Part shown: positions 33,907 to 44,888 of the stretch, piece by piece | Numbering within the stretch: the first letter of the stretch is position 1 | Layout: every line of letters begins with the position of its first letter | Assembly (NCBI GenBank): GCA_950022295.1 | Contig: OX465597.1 | Coordinates: 62,669,016-62,733,015, forward strand | Length of the DNA stretch: 64,000 nt | Direction of reading: 5' to 3' | Source: Bromus sterilis | Lineage: Eukaryota; Streptophyta; Magnoliopsida; Poales; Poaceae | Notes under the pieces: generated by a model | Database searches by the model: none | What the model was told of the DNA's origin: nothing | The model's input: only the letters and a program-made list of their open reading frames with translations | Position numbers and translations under genes: made by a program

Positions 33907-35551
33907 TGATACGTCCAAAACGTATCTATAATTCCTGCTTGCTCCATGCATGTTTTGTGTGACTTTTCCATGATTTATTTGAACTATCATACACTTTTGA
34001 GCATATTTGGACTAATCTATTAACCCAGTGCACCCAGCTGCCAGTTGCTGTTTTCTGTTGTTTTTGTATTTCAGGTTTTCCGTCCATTAAAAGTGCTCCA
34101 AAAAATCCGGAAAAATTAGATAAAAAATCAGCGACCCGGAAGCTTCCAGAATCACAAAGGCAGCGGAGGGGGGGCCACCACAGGGACTCCAGAAGGGTCC
34201 CTGGCGCGGCCCCACCCTAGGCCATGCCAGGGGGACTCCTGGCTGCCCTGTGGGTCCCCTCGACACCCCTCGGCCTATATTTAGCCCTCGGGGTGGAAAC
34301 CCCTAAGATGGATCTTTTTTCCGCGAACTCGCCTCTGTACCGCCGCCGCCGCCGTTTCAAGATCGGGGCTGCCTGGAGAAGCTGCCCCGGCACCCTGCCG
34401 GGAGGAGGAACCCCCTCCGCGAGACCATCCATAGCCATAGACGCCTCCCGGATGTGCCCTGAGTAGTCCCCATTGGACCATGGGTCCGTGACCAGTAGCT
34501 ATGTGATGTACCTCTCCCCTATTTGTGCTTCCACTTTCGAGACCTCGTGAGCTGCCTCACATGATCGAGGCACTTTTGTAATTTCTGTTGTTGCTTTGCT
34601 GAGTTTGCTAGGATTTGATGGATTATGAGACTATGTTCAGATTGTGATGAGTAATATATTTGGTTCTTCTCTTTTATATTTTGTTCTTGAGTAAATTCTT
34701 GCATGTTCTCCGTTGCAGTATTTTTCTTTGGCCACGTAGTTTTATGCAACTCCAAGAGGGAGCGTTATGCTTGATTGTGGGTTCAGCCCCCCTGATATCT
34801 AGCTTGAGGGACAGAAACATGAGACTAGGGGATGTGTTGTTGCCACCAGGGATAAAACAACGGTACTTGTACCCTCGGGGTGCAAGGATTGTTTACTTTA
34901 TGCAAAGTTCTTTTAATGCAGATGTATGTTGCTTTGAGTTTACACTTTGGGTGGGATTCAAACTTAATACGAGTGAGATGTTCTGGATAGATATCTCAAG
35001 GTGGATGATTCGTGGTTGATGCAGTTGGATTTCGGTCTACTTACCTTGGCGTACTGCCCATTGCTTTTGAGCCCTTCCTTTCTTTGCAACATAGTTAGCA
35101 TTGCGGTGCCTTCATAATTCTGTCAATTGCCCAGTTGTGATTTGTTTACCTCGCTTTTATCGTCTTTTGGGAGAGAGACATCACTAGTGAAAATCACGGG
35201 ACCCGGTCCATCTTCACATTACTGTTTACACCCTTAGTTTACTTTCAGTCTTTACTTTCAGTTCCCCTTTTATCTCTTGCGTTGATCCTTTGTAAACAGC
35301 AAGGACGGAGGAATTGACAACTCCTCTGTACTCGTTGGGAGCAAAGTTATTTGTATCTGTGTGCAGGTCCAGGTGAAGCTAGCAACCTCAGCGCCATTGT
35401 TCACTTTACCACCTTCTTGTATTTTTCAGAGTCCTACGGGAGACAAACCTTGGTATCTTTGCCAAGGGAAAACTTGCCGCTGCACTATATCTCACCCTGC
35501 ACTTGGGGTAACCAACGAGGCTTGAAGAGTATTAACACTCTCTTGCCATCA
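33907..35551 (+). repeat. R6 3' LTR (1645 bp)
   Basis: TGATACGTCCA...CTTGCCATCA, followed by TSD copy GGCGC. TATA at 34274-34283. The donor-like GTGAGTAGT of the 5' LTR reads CTGAGTAGT here (about 34459-34467), so the GT has been lost. Confidence 0.92.
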
Positions 35552-35556
35552 GGCGC

Positions 35557-36640
35557 TGCATGGATAAGACATATCATGTATTTAACTTGGGGCAAGGCAC
35601 ACAGAAAAGCAATGATCATCTAGGCATAAATCAAACATCAGGCATGTACCCGAAAGGTAGTTGTACGTGCTTGTAATAAGAACTTGCACATAATCTTTTG
35701 TCCTACCATCCCGCTACGAGCGGGGCCAAAAGGAACTTATGGAGATTCAGGTGCTCCTATCAAAGAGCACCGGAACAAAGCATTAACAATCAATGGAATC
35801 CTCAAATTATAGTCCATCCCCTTTGGTGTCCCAAGCTGTCACCTTTGGGATCGCCGGTTCCGGACTATAACAGGTGCATACAACTCATAGATAGGATCAA
35901 GAACACAAATATATTCATGAAAACACAAAGGTTTCAGATCTGAAATCATGGCACTCGGGCCCAAAGTGACACGCATTAAGAGCAACAAGTTGAAGAAAAG
36001 ATGATAAACGCCAATCTAGATGATAGGCAACATGCCCCTAACAATCTGATAAACTATTACATGATCTAACTCATCCAATCCCTACCATCCCCTTTGCCTA
36101 CAGCGGGGAATTACTCACACATGGATGGAGAAGTCATGGAGGGAGGATGGAGTGGTGGATTATGACGAAGGCGATGATCTCCCCTCTCCGGAGGCCAAAA
36201 CAGCCTCCAGATTAGCCCTCCCGGAGAAGAACAGAGGGTGGCGGCGCCTGCGCGACGTGATTTGGGAAACAACTTCTGTTTCGGGGTTTCTCCGTCACAG
36301 GATTAAATAGGAGCCTCGATAGGGCACCAGAGGAGGGGGGAGGCGGCCAGAGGGCGCGGCCCCACCCCTGGCCGCGCCAGGGGGGGCGCCTGGGGCCCCC
36401 TTGGCTGCCCTCTGGTCCCACTTCTGGCTTCTGGCTCCTTCGGGTGCTTGGATTTTCTGGTATTTTTCTGGGAATTTTCTGAGATGTTCAAAAATCCATT
36501 TTCCTGCGCACAATAAAACCATACAGGCAACTCTGCTGAAAACATCGTTAGTCCGGGTTAGTTTCATCCAAATCATGCAAGAATGAGGTAAAAACAATAG
36601 CAAAAGTGTTTGGAAAAGTAGATACGTTTGAGATGTATCA
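35557..36640 (-). repeat. R5 5' LTR, segment 2
   Basis: Resumes the R5 LTR after R6; homologous to the remaining part of 11715-13031. Ends GAGATGTATCA, followed by TSD GCGAG. Minus-strand GTGAGTAAT at 36110-36118. Confidence 0.92.
36298..36430 (-). promoter_or_regulatory. R5 5' LTR promoter: TATA plus GC-rich box
   Basis: Minus strand CTCCTATTTAATCC (36300-36313) with the GC-rich block GGGGCCCC / GGCGCGGCC words upstream (36340-36405). Cut off from the R5 interior by R6, which lies downstream within the same LTR. Confidence 0.55.
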
Positions 36641-36645
36641 GCGAG

Positions 36646-37228
36646 GCCGTGGCCGTGGTGGCCGTGGTGGCCGCACGACTCGCTCTTCTCGCGGTGGACG
36701 TCATGGAGTTGTGTCGGCAGCTTATTCTTCTTCTACGGAAGAGGGTTTTTGGCGCTATGACTTTCTTTTGCGTGTTCTTAGCCGGACCGCTTCCCGGATT
36801 CCCTCTCCCGTTCTCTTTTGACTGTGTTGCTTATGAGTTTAATTTGAGGGGTTTCTGGCTCCGTCTTCATGGATGTGCTCGGTCTTCTTCTTGGGTGGAG
36901 TTGGATGTTGATAATTCATCCTTGATTTTCCTTGGGTCTGGTTCGAGGGCCTTTTCTCGTCGGTTGAATCTGCGCGACGGAGATAACCTTTGTTTATCGT
37001 TTCGACGGCGAAGATACTCTTACTGTCTGTGCATTTGATGCCGGTGGCAATCGTCTGGATCCATACTGGGAGGAAACAAGCAGTGGTGATTCTGATAGAT
37101 CGAGTGGTGGTTCACCTGCTACTCCCGTGTCTTCATCTTCGGCTGATTCCTTGGCTGATGGTGTTTGCTCTTCTAGTTCTAAGGATGAGCTGGACGTCAA
37201 GCCGATCGTCAAGCGACTGCGTCAGTAG
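36646..37228 (+). pseudogene. R3 antisense accessory gene, main piece (RGG box, B3-like domain)
   Basis: Continues the frame opened at 11678: RGRGRGGRGGR, then a segment ending FWRYDFLLRVLSR. Stops at TGA about 36819; the next frame reads DCVAYEFNLRGFWLRLHG, SSWVELDV, SLIFLGSGSRAFSRRLNLRDGDNL; a third frame from about 36990 reads YRFDGEDTLTVCAFDAGG and then a Ser/Asp-rich tail to TAG 37228. Order and wording (a W-V strand, FL..GS.AF, L..GD.L.YRFDGE, L.V.AFD) resemble the plant B3 DNA-binding fold. Similar B3-like ORFs in grass retrotransposons are familiar to me but unverified here. Two frameshifts and the R5 insertion inactivate it. Transcribed, if at all, antisense to R3. Confidence 0.6.
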
Positions 37229-37424
37229 GCGAGGCACCTTGTAGAACTGGAGGACGACGACCTGCTTCTTCGCGGACTGAGTTGCTACTTTGTCTGTGGT
37301 GATGCTCGTCAAGTTGTGGTACGAAAGTGCCAATTATCTCAGCATGAGCATACATGTAGAAGTCATAATTCCTTGGGATAAATGTAACCCGTTTTGTAGT
37401 TTTTTCGGGTCCTTCTATAGTGAT

Positions 37425-37640
37425 AACTGTCTTTTGACTCCTGTGTAATGAAATTGTCCTTGACTCCTTTGTAATGAAATTGTCCTTGACACCTTTGTAA
37501 AGAAATTGTCCTCGACTCCTTTGTAATGAAATTGTCCTCGACTCCTTTGTAAGGTGGGACTGTCTTCGACTCCTTTGTAATGAAATTGTCCTCGACTCCT
37601 TTGTAAGGTGGGACTGTCTTTGACTCCTTTGTAATGAAAT
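37425..37640 (-). repeat. R3 tandem array of 26-bp units
   Basis: About eight copies of GACTCCTTTGTAATGAAATTGTCCTT and the variant with AAGGTGGGACTGTC, period 26 bp. Minus-strand translation gives repeated FITKESKT/YKGVEDN words, but I do not regard it as coding. Confidence 0.8.
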
Positions 37641-37964
37641 GTCCTTCGGGTGCGCGGCAGCGCTCCCGATGGGAGTAGCCCCCGAGGCTACGTTTGATTT
37701 GTAGAATCAAGCGTAGGCTGTGTTTATTTGTCTACTTGGGCTTGCTCTTTGCTGTTTTATTCCAAGTTTCTGATCGGGTGCGCAGCAGTGCTCCCGATGG
37801 GAGTAGCCCCCGAGTCTTTAGGTGATCGCTTGCGATCAGGTGAAGACTAGATAACTTTGCGTTCTTTGATATGATTCTTTTGTGGAGGAGATCTTGAGTT
37901 ATGGCTTCCCAGTACTTGCGGATGAGATCGCGTTTCATCGAAGATAGAGTATTTCGGGGGGGGG
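37641..37964 (-). other. R3 spacer between tandem arrays
   Basis: Contains two copies of GCTCCCGATGGGAGTAGCCC (near 37656-37680 and 37788-37811), a perfect hairpin CTCCCGATGGGAG, and a 12-base G run near 37958-37970. No gene seen. Confidence 0.65.
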
Positions 37965-38425
37965 GGGGGATTTTCGCTTGAGCCCCCGAGTTCTTTTACG
38001 TATAGTCGTATGTGCGAGGATAGCGTCTCTCGGGGGGAGTTTTATGCTCAAGCCCCCGAGTGCTTTTAAGTATAGTCGCATGAGCGAGGATAGCGTCTCT
38101 CGGGGGGAGTTTTATGCTCGAGCCCCCGAGTGCTTTCAAGTATAGTCGCATGAGCGAGGATAGCGTCTCTTGGGGGGAGTTTTATGCTCGAGCCCCAGAG
38201 TGCTTTTAACTAGAGTCGCATGAGCGAAGATAGCGTCTCTCGGGGGGGGAGTTTTATGCTCGAGCCCCCGAGTGCTTTGAAGCATAGTCGCATGAGCGAG
38301 GATAGCGTCTCTCGGGGGGAGTTTTATGCTCGAGACCCCGAGTGCTTTGAAGTATAGTCGCATGAGCGAGGATAGCGTCTCTCGGTGGGAGTTTTATGCT
38401 CGAGCCCCCGAGCGCTTTTAGGTGA
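37965..38425 (-). repeat. R3 tandem array of 70-bp hairpin-bearing units
   Basis: About six copies, spacing 70, 70, 70, 72 and 70 bp, marked by GCGAGGATAGCGTCTCTCGG at 38013, 38083, 38153 and so on. Most units hold CTCGGGGG ... CCCCCGAG, an 8-bp inverted repeat with a loop containing TTTTATGCTCGAG. Lies between pol and the antisense gene. Confidence 0.85.
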
Positions 38426-38514
38426 GGTTTTTGGGCAGCATTATTTTATTTCTTCGAGTTTTACATGGTTGCCGATCGGTGCTGATGCCGATGTCTCTGA
38501 CGATGCCTAGAGGA

Positions 38515-41500
38515 CTATGGGTAGAACAGGCGTAGATTCGCTACGTTCCATGGGTTTCCCACGTCCTCATTGGTCTTCGGGTTCTTCAACCTGTATGCGC
38601 CTCCTCCTATGAATTCTGAGATGATGAACAACCCCTCCCATTGCGGGGCAAGCTTGTGCACTTTTTCCTGTATCAGCCGTAACACGAGGTCTCCTTTGGT
38701 GAACGTTCTGGTCCGCAGGCGACTACTTTGATATGTGCGCAGTTTGTCCTGGTATCCTTGAAATCTAGTGATGTCTGTGTCCCGTGCTTCGTCTGCTATG
38801 TCTTTGTCGTTCTGCAACGCTTCTTCTGCCTCTTCCTCTTCGTACCCTGAGAGTCTGGGGGCTCCAAATTTTAAGTCGTGCGGCAGTACTGCTTCTGCCC
38901 CATATACCAAGAAAAAAGGTGTATACTGGGTTGAGCTGTTTGGGGTGGTGCGCAGGCTCCATAGTACTGCAGGAAGTTCCTCTATCTAGTTTCCTGCGGC
39001 TTGTTCTAGTGGTGCTAGTAGTCGCTTCTTTATTCCTCCGCATTCTAGGCCGTTTGCTTTCTCCACTTGGCCGTTGGACCGCGGGTGTGCGACTGATGCG
39101 TAGTTGATTTTGATGCCCAGCTCTTGACAAACTTTTGGAATTCTGCTGCTGTGAAGTTTGTGCCATTGTCTGTGATGATGTTGTGTGGTACTCCGAATAT
39201 GAAGATGATTGATTTGATGAATTTGAACTCCGTGAGGGCTGTTGAGCTGGTGATTGGTACTGCTTTGATCCATTTGGTTAACTTGTCGACTGCGACTAGC
39301 AGGTGTGTTCGTCCTCCTTTTGAGGATTTCTTGAGTGGGCCTACCATGTCGAGTCTCCATGTGGCAAATGGCCATGACAGCGGTATGGTTTTGAGCTCCG
39401 ATGCTGGGGCGTGCGGCCTACTGGCAAACTTTTGGCAGGCGATGCAACGCCGTATGATATCCTATGCGTTTCTCATAGCGGTTGGCCAGTAGAAACCTGC
39501 TCGAAAGGCCTTGGCCACAAGTACTCGACTACTCGTGTGGTGTCCGCAGGTGCCTTCATGGATCTCGAGTAGTAGGGCTTTGCCGTCTTCTTCGTCTATA
39601 CACCTTTGGAGGACCTGAGAAATGCTGCTCTTATAGAGCTGTCTGTTGATTACTATAAATGCTTTGGATCGTCGACTAATGCGTCGGGCTTCTGCAACGT
39701 CTTGTGGTAGGGTGCCATCGATTAGGAATTGATGGAAAGGTTTTTCCCACGATGGGACTTCGAGTGCTGCCGGCTCTTCGGGGTCGGTTGCTTGGCTGCT
39801 TGTGCCGTCGGCTGTGTTCGTTGCTGTCACCTATGCTGGTTCCTTTCTGTCATCTTCCTCTGCCACTATCTGAGTTTTCGTTGGATTTGCTTTGATTGAT
39901 CTCTGGTTGATTCTCTTGAGTAAAATGCCGAGTGGTACTGGTCCTCGAGTCGATCCGATGTTCGCAAGTTCGTCGGCTTCTGTGTTATTTGCTCTAGGGA
40001 TGTAGTTGAGTTCACATCCGTCGAGTCCTCCCTCTAGTGTGTTGTAGTGCTTCTGGTAGGCTGTCATGTTGTCTGCGACTACGTTGCAGTCTCTCATCGC
40101 CTGTTGGACGACGAGGTTGGAGTCGCCATAGATCGAGAGGCGGGTGGCACCGCAAGTTTTTGCCATGCGCATGCTGTGAAGTAGTGCCTCGTATTCTTCT
40201 TCATTGTTGAAGGTGTTGCTGAAGTTGATCTGGAGGATGTATTTTAGCTTCGTTCCTTTGGGGGAGACTAGTACGACGCCTGCTCCGGCTCCTTGCTGTC
40301 TTTTGGATCCGTCGAAATACAGCGTCCATGAGTTGGATTGGACTGGGGGACCTGGTGTTTGGACTTCTGCCCACTCGACCAGGAAGTATGGGAGTACTTG
40401 GGCTTTGATTGTTGTTGGGTGTTTGAACTACAGGTCTCACGGGCTGAGCTCCATGTTCCACTCAATGACTCGACCGGTCGCTCCGGGCTTGTTGAGGATG
40501 TCCGCGAGTGGTGCAGTGCTCACGATTGTGATGGAGTGTTCGTCGAAGTAGTGTGATACTTTCCTGGAGGTCATGATAATGGCGAGAAGGAGCTTCTGGT
40601 AGTGTGGGTACTGTTGCTGTGGATTTGTGAGTAGTGTGTTGAGGTAGTAGATTGGTCTTTGCATGCTCTGGATTTTGCCTTCTTCTACGCGCTCGACGAC
40701 GAGCATTGTGCTCACGGAACTGTTGCGTGCTTCTATGTATAGGTACAACTTTTCCCTTTCTTTAGGCACCGCTAAGATTGGTGGGGTCGAGAGGGTCTTC
40801 TTTAGGTCTGTGAATGCATTGCTGGCTTCCTCGGTCCACTCGAATTTTTCTCCTTTTCTCAGCAGTTTGTACAACGGTAAGGTCCTTTCGCCTAGCCTGC
40901 TGATGAAACGGCTTAATGCTGCGAGTTTTCCTATGAGCTTTTGTACTCCTCTGATGTTGGTTGGCCTTTGCATCTTGGCGATTGCTTGAACCTCTTCGGG
41001 GTTTGCTTCGATTCCTCGGGCAGAGACCATGTACCCGAGTAATTTTCCGGTTGGGCCGCTGAACACGCACTTTTTGGGGTTGAGCTTGATTCTGTACTTG
41101 TTGAGGGCCGCGAATGTCTCGCGGAGGTCGTCGAGTAGCGTGTTTGCGATGTAGGTTTTGATGACAATGTCGTCTACATAGACCTGGACGTTTCTGCCGA
41201 TCTAGTCTCTCAAGCATGCTTACATCATCCGCTGGTATGTGGCTCCTGCATTTTTTAGGCCAAAGGGCATTGTTTGATAGAAAAATACTCCGTAGGGGGT
41301 GATGAACGAGGTGTGCTCTTCTTCATCTTCCTTCATCCTGATCTGATTGTATCCTGAGTATGCGTCGAGGAAGGAGAGGAGGTCGCATCCTGCTGTGGAG
41401 TCAATTATTTGATCGATTCTTGGCAGGGGGAAGTGGTCTTTTGGGCAGTGCTTGTTGATAGGCCCATAGTCGACGCACATCCTCAGTACCTCGGTGTCCT

Positions 41501-42143
41501 TTTTAGGGACTAGGACTGGGTTTGCTATCCAGGTTGCTTTCTTCTTCTCTCGGATGAACTATGCGTCGAGTAGTCGGTTGACTTCTTCTCCGATTGCTCT
41601 GCGCTTGGGTTCTGAGATTCGTCGCAGTTCCTGCTTTAGTGGATTGATGTTTGGCTTGATGTGGAGTGCATGTTCTGCAAATTCTCGTGGTATCCCGGGC
41701 ATGTCGGCTGGGCACCAGGCGAAAATTTTCCACTCTTCGCGAAGGAAGGATATGAGGGCGGTTTCTTGCTCTTCTGGAAGGTGGGCATATACGTGAACCG
41801 TCTTCTCTGGGTCTGTTGGGTGGACTTGGTGTGTGATTGTGTCGCTGTCGATGCTGAAATCGCAGCCGAATTCTTTTGTCTCGCTTCGGCTTGCCAGTGG
41901 AAATATGCTTTTGTCCGTCACCATGGCTATTTCTTTGAGCTGTTGTTGCGCTCCAAATGTGTCGGAGACTTTGTGGAAGTCGCGGTCGCACTGGTCCGAT
42001 TTGGTGAAGCTTCCCTTGACTGTGATGATTCCTGCAGGTCCAGGCATTTTGAGCTTGAGATATGCATAGTGCGGGACCGCCATGAATTGTGCGAACGCTG
42101 GTCGCCCGAGTATGGCGTGGTACTGCGACTGCCAGTCGAGCAC
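38515..42143 (-). pseudogene. R3 pol: protease end, RT, RNase H, second RNase H, integrase; broken
   Basis: One frame from 42143 (YHAILGRPAFAQFM) through RT (CVDYGPINKHCPKDHFPLPR, SFLDAYSGYNQI), the RT box VYVDDIVIK near 41150-41175, and connecting RNase H to about 40437. Next a second RNase H (39831-40425): YFDGSKRQQGAGAG, EEYEALL, IYGDSNLVVQQ, ANNTEADELA. Then integrase: HEGTCGHH, CIACQK, Asp in LDMVGPL, Asp in ITDNGTNF, Glu in GQVEKAN, ending MVYGAEAVLP...WNVANLRLFYP. Stops occur near 41560, 41220, 41200, 40430, 39832 and 39460; frameshifts near 39050 and 38910-38990. Two RNase H domains mark the Tat lineage. Confidence 0.88.
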
Positions 42144-42434
42144 TTCGAACTCGAGGACTTGCTTTGCGAAGTTGCGCTGGCTGCCGAAGATTACATCAAG
42201 CTCGATTGTTCCGATGGAGGTGGTTGCTTCACCCAGAACTACACCATGTATTGTTGTGCCTGACTTCTTCCAGACTGATCATGGGATTAACATCTTGCGT
42301 AGGGTGCTGGCGAAGATTATGTTTAGACTGCTGCCTCCATCCATGAAGATTTTGTCCATGTCATAACTTCCGATCTGGGCTTCGAGGACCAGGGGTGCGC
42401 GCCCTGGCCTTGGGACTGCGGGCGGGTGGTCGCT

Positions 42435-42983
42435 CTATGAGAAGGTGATGCTGGTCTCAGCGCTGCGCAGTTGGTAGATTTCTGCTATCTTTAGGCCTTT
42501 GGCCTGCAAGGTGTAGGCGTCTTGCTTTGCTTTCGAGGGTCTTCCTTCTTGGATCATGCATATTCGTCCATGGGACGTGGGGTATTGCCTTTCTGTACTT
42601 GGTGCTGGTGACTGCGCGCTTCTTCGAGTGCGCTTGGCTTCATGTAGCTTCTCCTCCTTGAGGTTGTTGGAGAGTTCGGTGAATAGGCGACAATCTCCTA
42701 GGGTGTGGCTTGCTCTGAGGTGTCCCCAACTGTCTTCGAAACAGTGGATCGCGCAAGGTACTTCCAGTTGCTCTTTGGCTGTGAGTTTACTGGAGCCGGC
42801 GTGCCTTCTTCTCCTTGAGATTTGGAAGATCTGCGGGTGGTCTTCTGTTCGGCTGTGGAAACTTGGGTCGAGTTCTATCCCGTCGCTGAGTGATTGGTTC
42901 CAGATGAAGTTGGCGAATTCATCTGGCCTTCGATTTGGGTCGTAGTATTCTCCGGTCTGAGTTGGGAGTCGTTGTCTTAACAC
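42435..42983 (-). pseudogene. R3 gag, C-terminal remnant
   Basis: 182-aa frame with DPNRRPDEFANFIWNQSL, CAIHCFEDSWGHLRASHTLG, CRLFTELSNNLKEEK, similar to the segment after the gag core in Tat elements. The gag core itself (the KAWYxxL-type region) is not seen between here and the PBS only 320 bp away, so gag is probably internally deleted. Short N-terminal remnants may lie at 42984-43260. Between 42144 and 42434 the minus strand carries a protease-like part without a long open frame. Confidence 0.6.
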
Positions 42984-43302
42984 GTGGCGGGAGTCCGGGC
43001 GGCAGCGACCCGTCGACTGGTGGGCGAGTCTTCTATTACGCGCCGCGACTCTTCGAGTGGTGTCCGCGAGTAGAGTCCTCGTGCTTGCCTTCTGGGTCGT
43101 CGAGTTCTTTTCCGTCGGCGATGGATCTGACGGTCGTCGGGGTGCTGGACTTGATTCGGCTGCAGGCTAAGTGATCTTGTCGGGGTGATGGAGATGCTTG
43201 CGGTGAACTTGAATTTCTCGAGTGGGCTAGATCTGGTTCTAGTCATCGAGTCCTGATTTTCTGAGGGCGGGACCGCCGAGATTGTGATTCCAACCTGTGT
43301 AG

Positions 43303-43320
43303 TTCCCACAGAGGGCGCCA
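43303..43320 (-). other. R3 primer-binding site
   Basis: Minus strand TGGCGCCCTCTGTGGGAA, 2 nt inside the 5' LTR. One base differs from the R1 PBS (TGGCGCCGTCTGTGGGAA, 52074-52091), fitting the same family. Confidence 0.85.
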
Positions 43321-43322
43321 AT

Positions 43323-43768
43323 TGACGGGGATCAGCCCCGGCAAATCCCATGGTCAGGGACCCCGGGTTAGTCATAGAGAAGGCACAGGTTGGACGATAC
43401 TCGTCGGCTAACAGGAGAAGCACTTCCTGCTCGATATTATTGCGTGAGGAGGCGATTACAGAGAAGGCCAGGCGAGTTCTCGCAAGACCAGGTGAGTAGA
43501 TGTGTATTGGATTGATCTAGACGTCTCCCCTCCTAGCCTTTATATACTAGGCTAGGTCTCGGGGAGTCCGTACTAGGTTACAAAGATAGTTTCCTAGTTC
43601 TAGTCTTGCCTTGTACGCCAAGTTATGCCTTCCATATTAGTCGCGGACTCCTACGTCGGTGCTTGGTCGGGCCAGTCGTGGGCCTGTCGTGGCTTCCTAG
43701 CGGGCCTTCAGTCTTCATCCGCACCGGGTAGTCTCATACGCAGGAGTCGTGGGGTCACCCCCTCGTCA
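43323..43768 (-). repeat. R3 5' LTR (446 bp)
   Basis: TGACGGGG...CCTCGTCA, with TGACG/CGTCA inverted ends. Its U5 side is clearly similar to the R1 LTR (51960-52071) in the opposite orientation. A TATA-like minus-strand stretch GTATATAAAGG lies near 43541-43551. Confidence 0.88.
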
Positions 43769-44029
43769 GTAACCCAGTTAGATCCCTGTGGATTGGAGTC
43801 GCTCCAAGTCTGTGCTGTCGTAGATAGTTATTATTCCGCTGCCGCCATCTCTGTAATGAACCATCTATGGTTGTAATATATTGATTCAAGCCACTTTGGC
43901 TTATGAATCCCTTTACAAGTGTGCCTATGTTCTTGGTACATGTTGTAAGTGCGCACACCCGAGTGATTCCTGGGATGATGTGTGGGCGACACTCGTCTGT
44001 GTACAGTGGTATTCAGACGGGGTGTCACA
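43769..44029 (+). repeat. R2 5' LTR, last 261 bp
   Basis: Aligns without large gaps to 51453-51712. Ends GGGGTGTCACA. Its left edge is the R3 insertion. Confidence 0.88.
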
Positions 44030-44033
44030 AACA

Positions 44034-44045
44034 TGGTATCAGAGC
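44034..44045 (+). other. R2 primer-binding site
   Basis: TGGTATCAGAGC, complementary to initiator tRNA-Met, 4 nt after the LTR. Confidence 0.85.
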
Positions 44046-44888
44046 AGCCAGGCTGACTGTAGGTTACCCCTAGCTGGATTCATTGCCTTTTGCTCAGTAG
44101 AAAGCCCAGATGGATTTCAGCCATCTTTGCCAAGCCGGCATGGCTACTATTGATCAAAAGACAATGGCATAGGATTTCCCTCTCATCTATACCCCGACTC
44201 TCATGGCATTCGTGTCCGGTGTGAAATTATCGCACTTGGCAATGACCTTGAGCCCGTAAACCCCCTAGGTAAGCCAGATATCCTCACCCTTCTTGCTAAC
44301 CGTGGTATATCTCTCCTTATATCTAGTTTCCTTTGGGAAACGTCAGCTCTATCTTTCCTCAAACAACCATAGACTAGTCGACTAAGCCACCTTGGCTACG
44401 GTCATGCGTTGAGTTTGATGTTCTCCCTGAGGAAGTAGTAGAAGATTTATGCCAATTGCTACCAGGAGCATTGTGTGATTTTGCTTCTAAATCCTTAGAG
44501 AGGCGTCGAGTGCGCTAAGTTAGTGTAGTTAGTGGATCTGCATCCGCGTGCTGTTAGCCCGTAGATGGCGAGCTTTGTTTGCTTCCTGGTGTCTGTTGTT
44601 TGCTGTTTTCTCCGTCTTTGTCGGTTAATTGTTTGGCTCTGAGTCGTCCCATCGGTAGGGAGACCGATAGTGAGGCCCATAGTGTTGCCCCTTTCTGAGG
44701 CATCCGGCATGGTCACTGTATATAAACAGTTGACGTAGTCGGATTTGACGCCTGCCTAAACAATGGACCGACCACCTAGCTACCCTTGGATTGGACCCCA
44801 GCCAACCCTAGTTGTCTGCCGTGCCAGGCGTATCCTTCTCTTTGTAGGAGAGAGATCTCCGCCATGCCTGTGCGCCCCAGCCTTGATA
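44046..44888 (+). other. R2 interior, 5' non-coding part
   Basis: Where gag would be in an autonomous element. No frame longer than about 90 codons on either strand and no gag motif recognised. Confidence 0.65.

Larger units (their letters stand above)
18863..35551 (+). mobile_element. R6: gag-protease-only Gypsy element, split by R7
   Basis: Plus-strand element in the 5' LTR of R5, TSD GGCGC (18858-18862 and 35552-35556). LTRs 18863-20501 and 33907-35551; PBS 28825-28842; degenerate gag and protease at 28969-31002; then 2.9 kb without genes; PPT just before 33907. No RT, RNase H or integrase. Matches the description of non-autonomous Sabrina-like elements abundant in Triticeae; family name from memory only. 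Confidence 0.9.
11715..36640 (-). mobile_element. R5: non-autonomous Athila-type Gypsy, split by R6
   Basis: Minus-strand element with TSD GCGAG (11710-11714 and 36641-36645). 3' LTR 11715-13031, interior 13032-18586, 5' LTR in two parts (18587-18862 and 35557-36640) around R6. Contains a broken gag-protease and an intact Athila ORF1-like frame, but there is no RT, RNase H or integrase: only about 0.8 kb separates protease from ORF1. It would need enzymes from another element. Resembles the Sabrina/Fatima-type group of Triticeae from memory; the family name is not confirmed. Confidence 0.9.
1..43768 (-). mobile_element. R3: Tat-lineage Ty3/Gypsy LTR retrotransposon, interrupted twice
   Basis: Element on the minus strand. 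Its 5' LTR is 43323-43768 and the last 63 bp of its 3' LTR are 1-63; the rest lies left of the window. Own segments are 1-771, 11086-11714 and 36641-43768; R4 and R5 fill the gaps. Tat assignment comes from the RT/integrase wording, the TGGCGCC-type PBS, and a second RNase H between the RT-linked RNase H and integrase, a known hallmark of the Tat lineage. It lies in the 5' LTR of R2: the 3' LTR of R2 has the empty site at 51453, and GTAAC follows R3 at 43769. Pol is broken. An antisense accessory gene lies between pol and the 3' LTR. Confidence 0.85.

Noticed and set aside
37965..38425. 70-bp tandem array as a CRISPR or centromeric satellite
   Set aside because: Units are directly adjacent with no variable spacers, and only about six copies inside one retrotransposon.
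41661..42263. 200-codon plus-strand frame over R3 pol
   Set aside because: Exact antisense of the protease/RT coding region; a codon-bias shadow.
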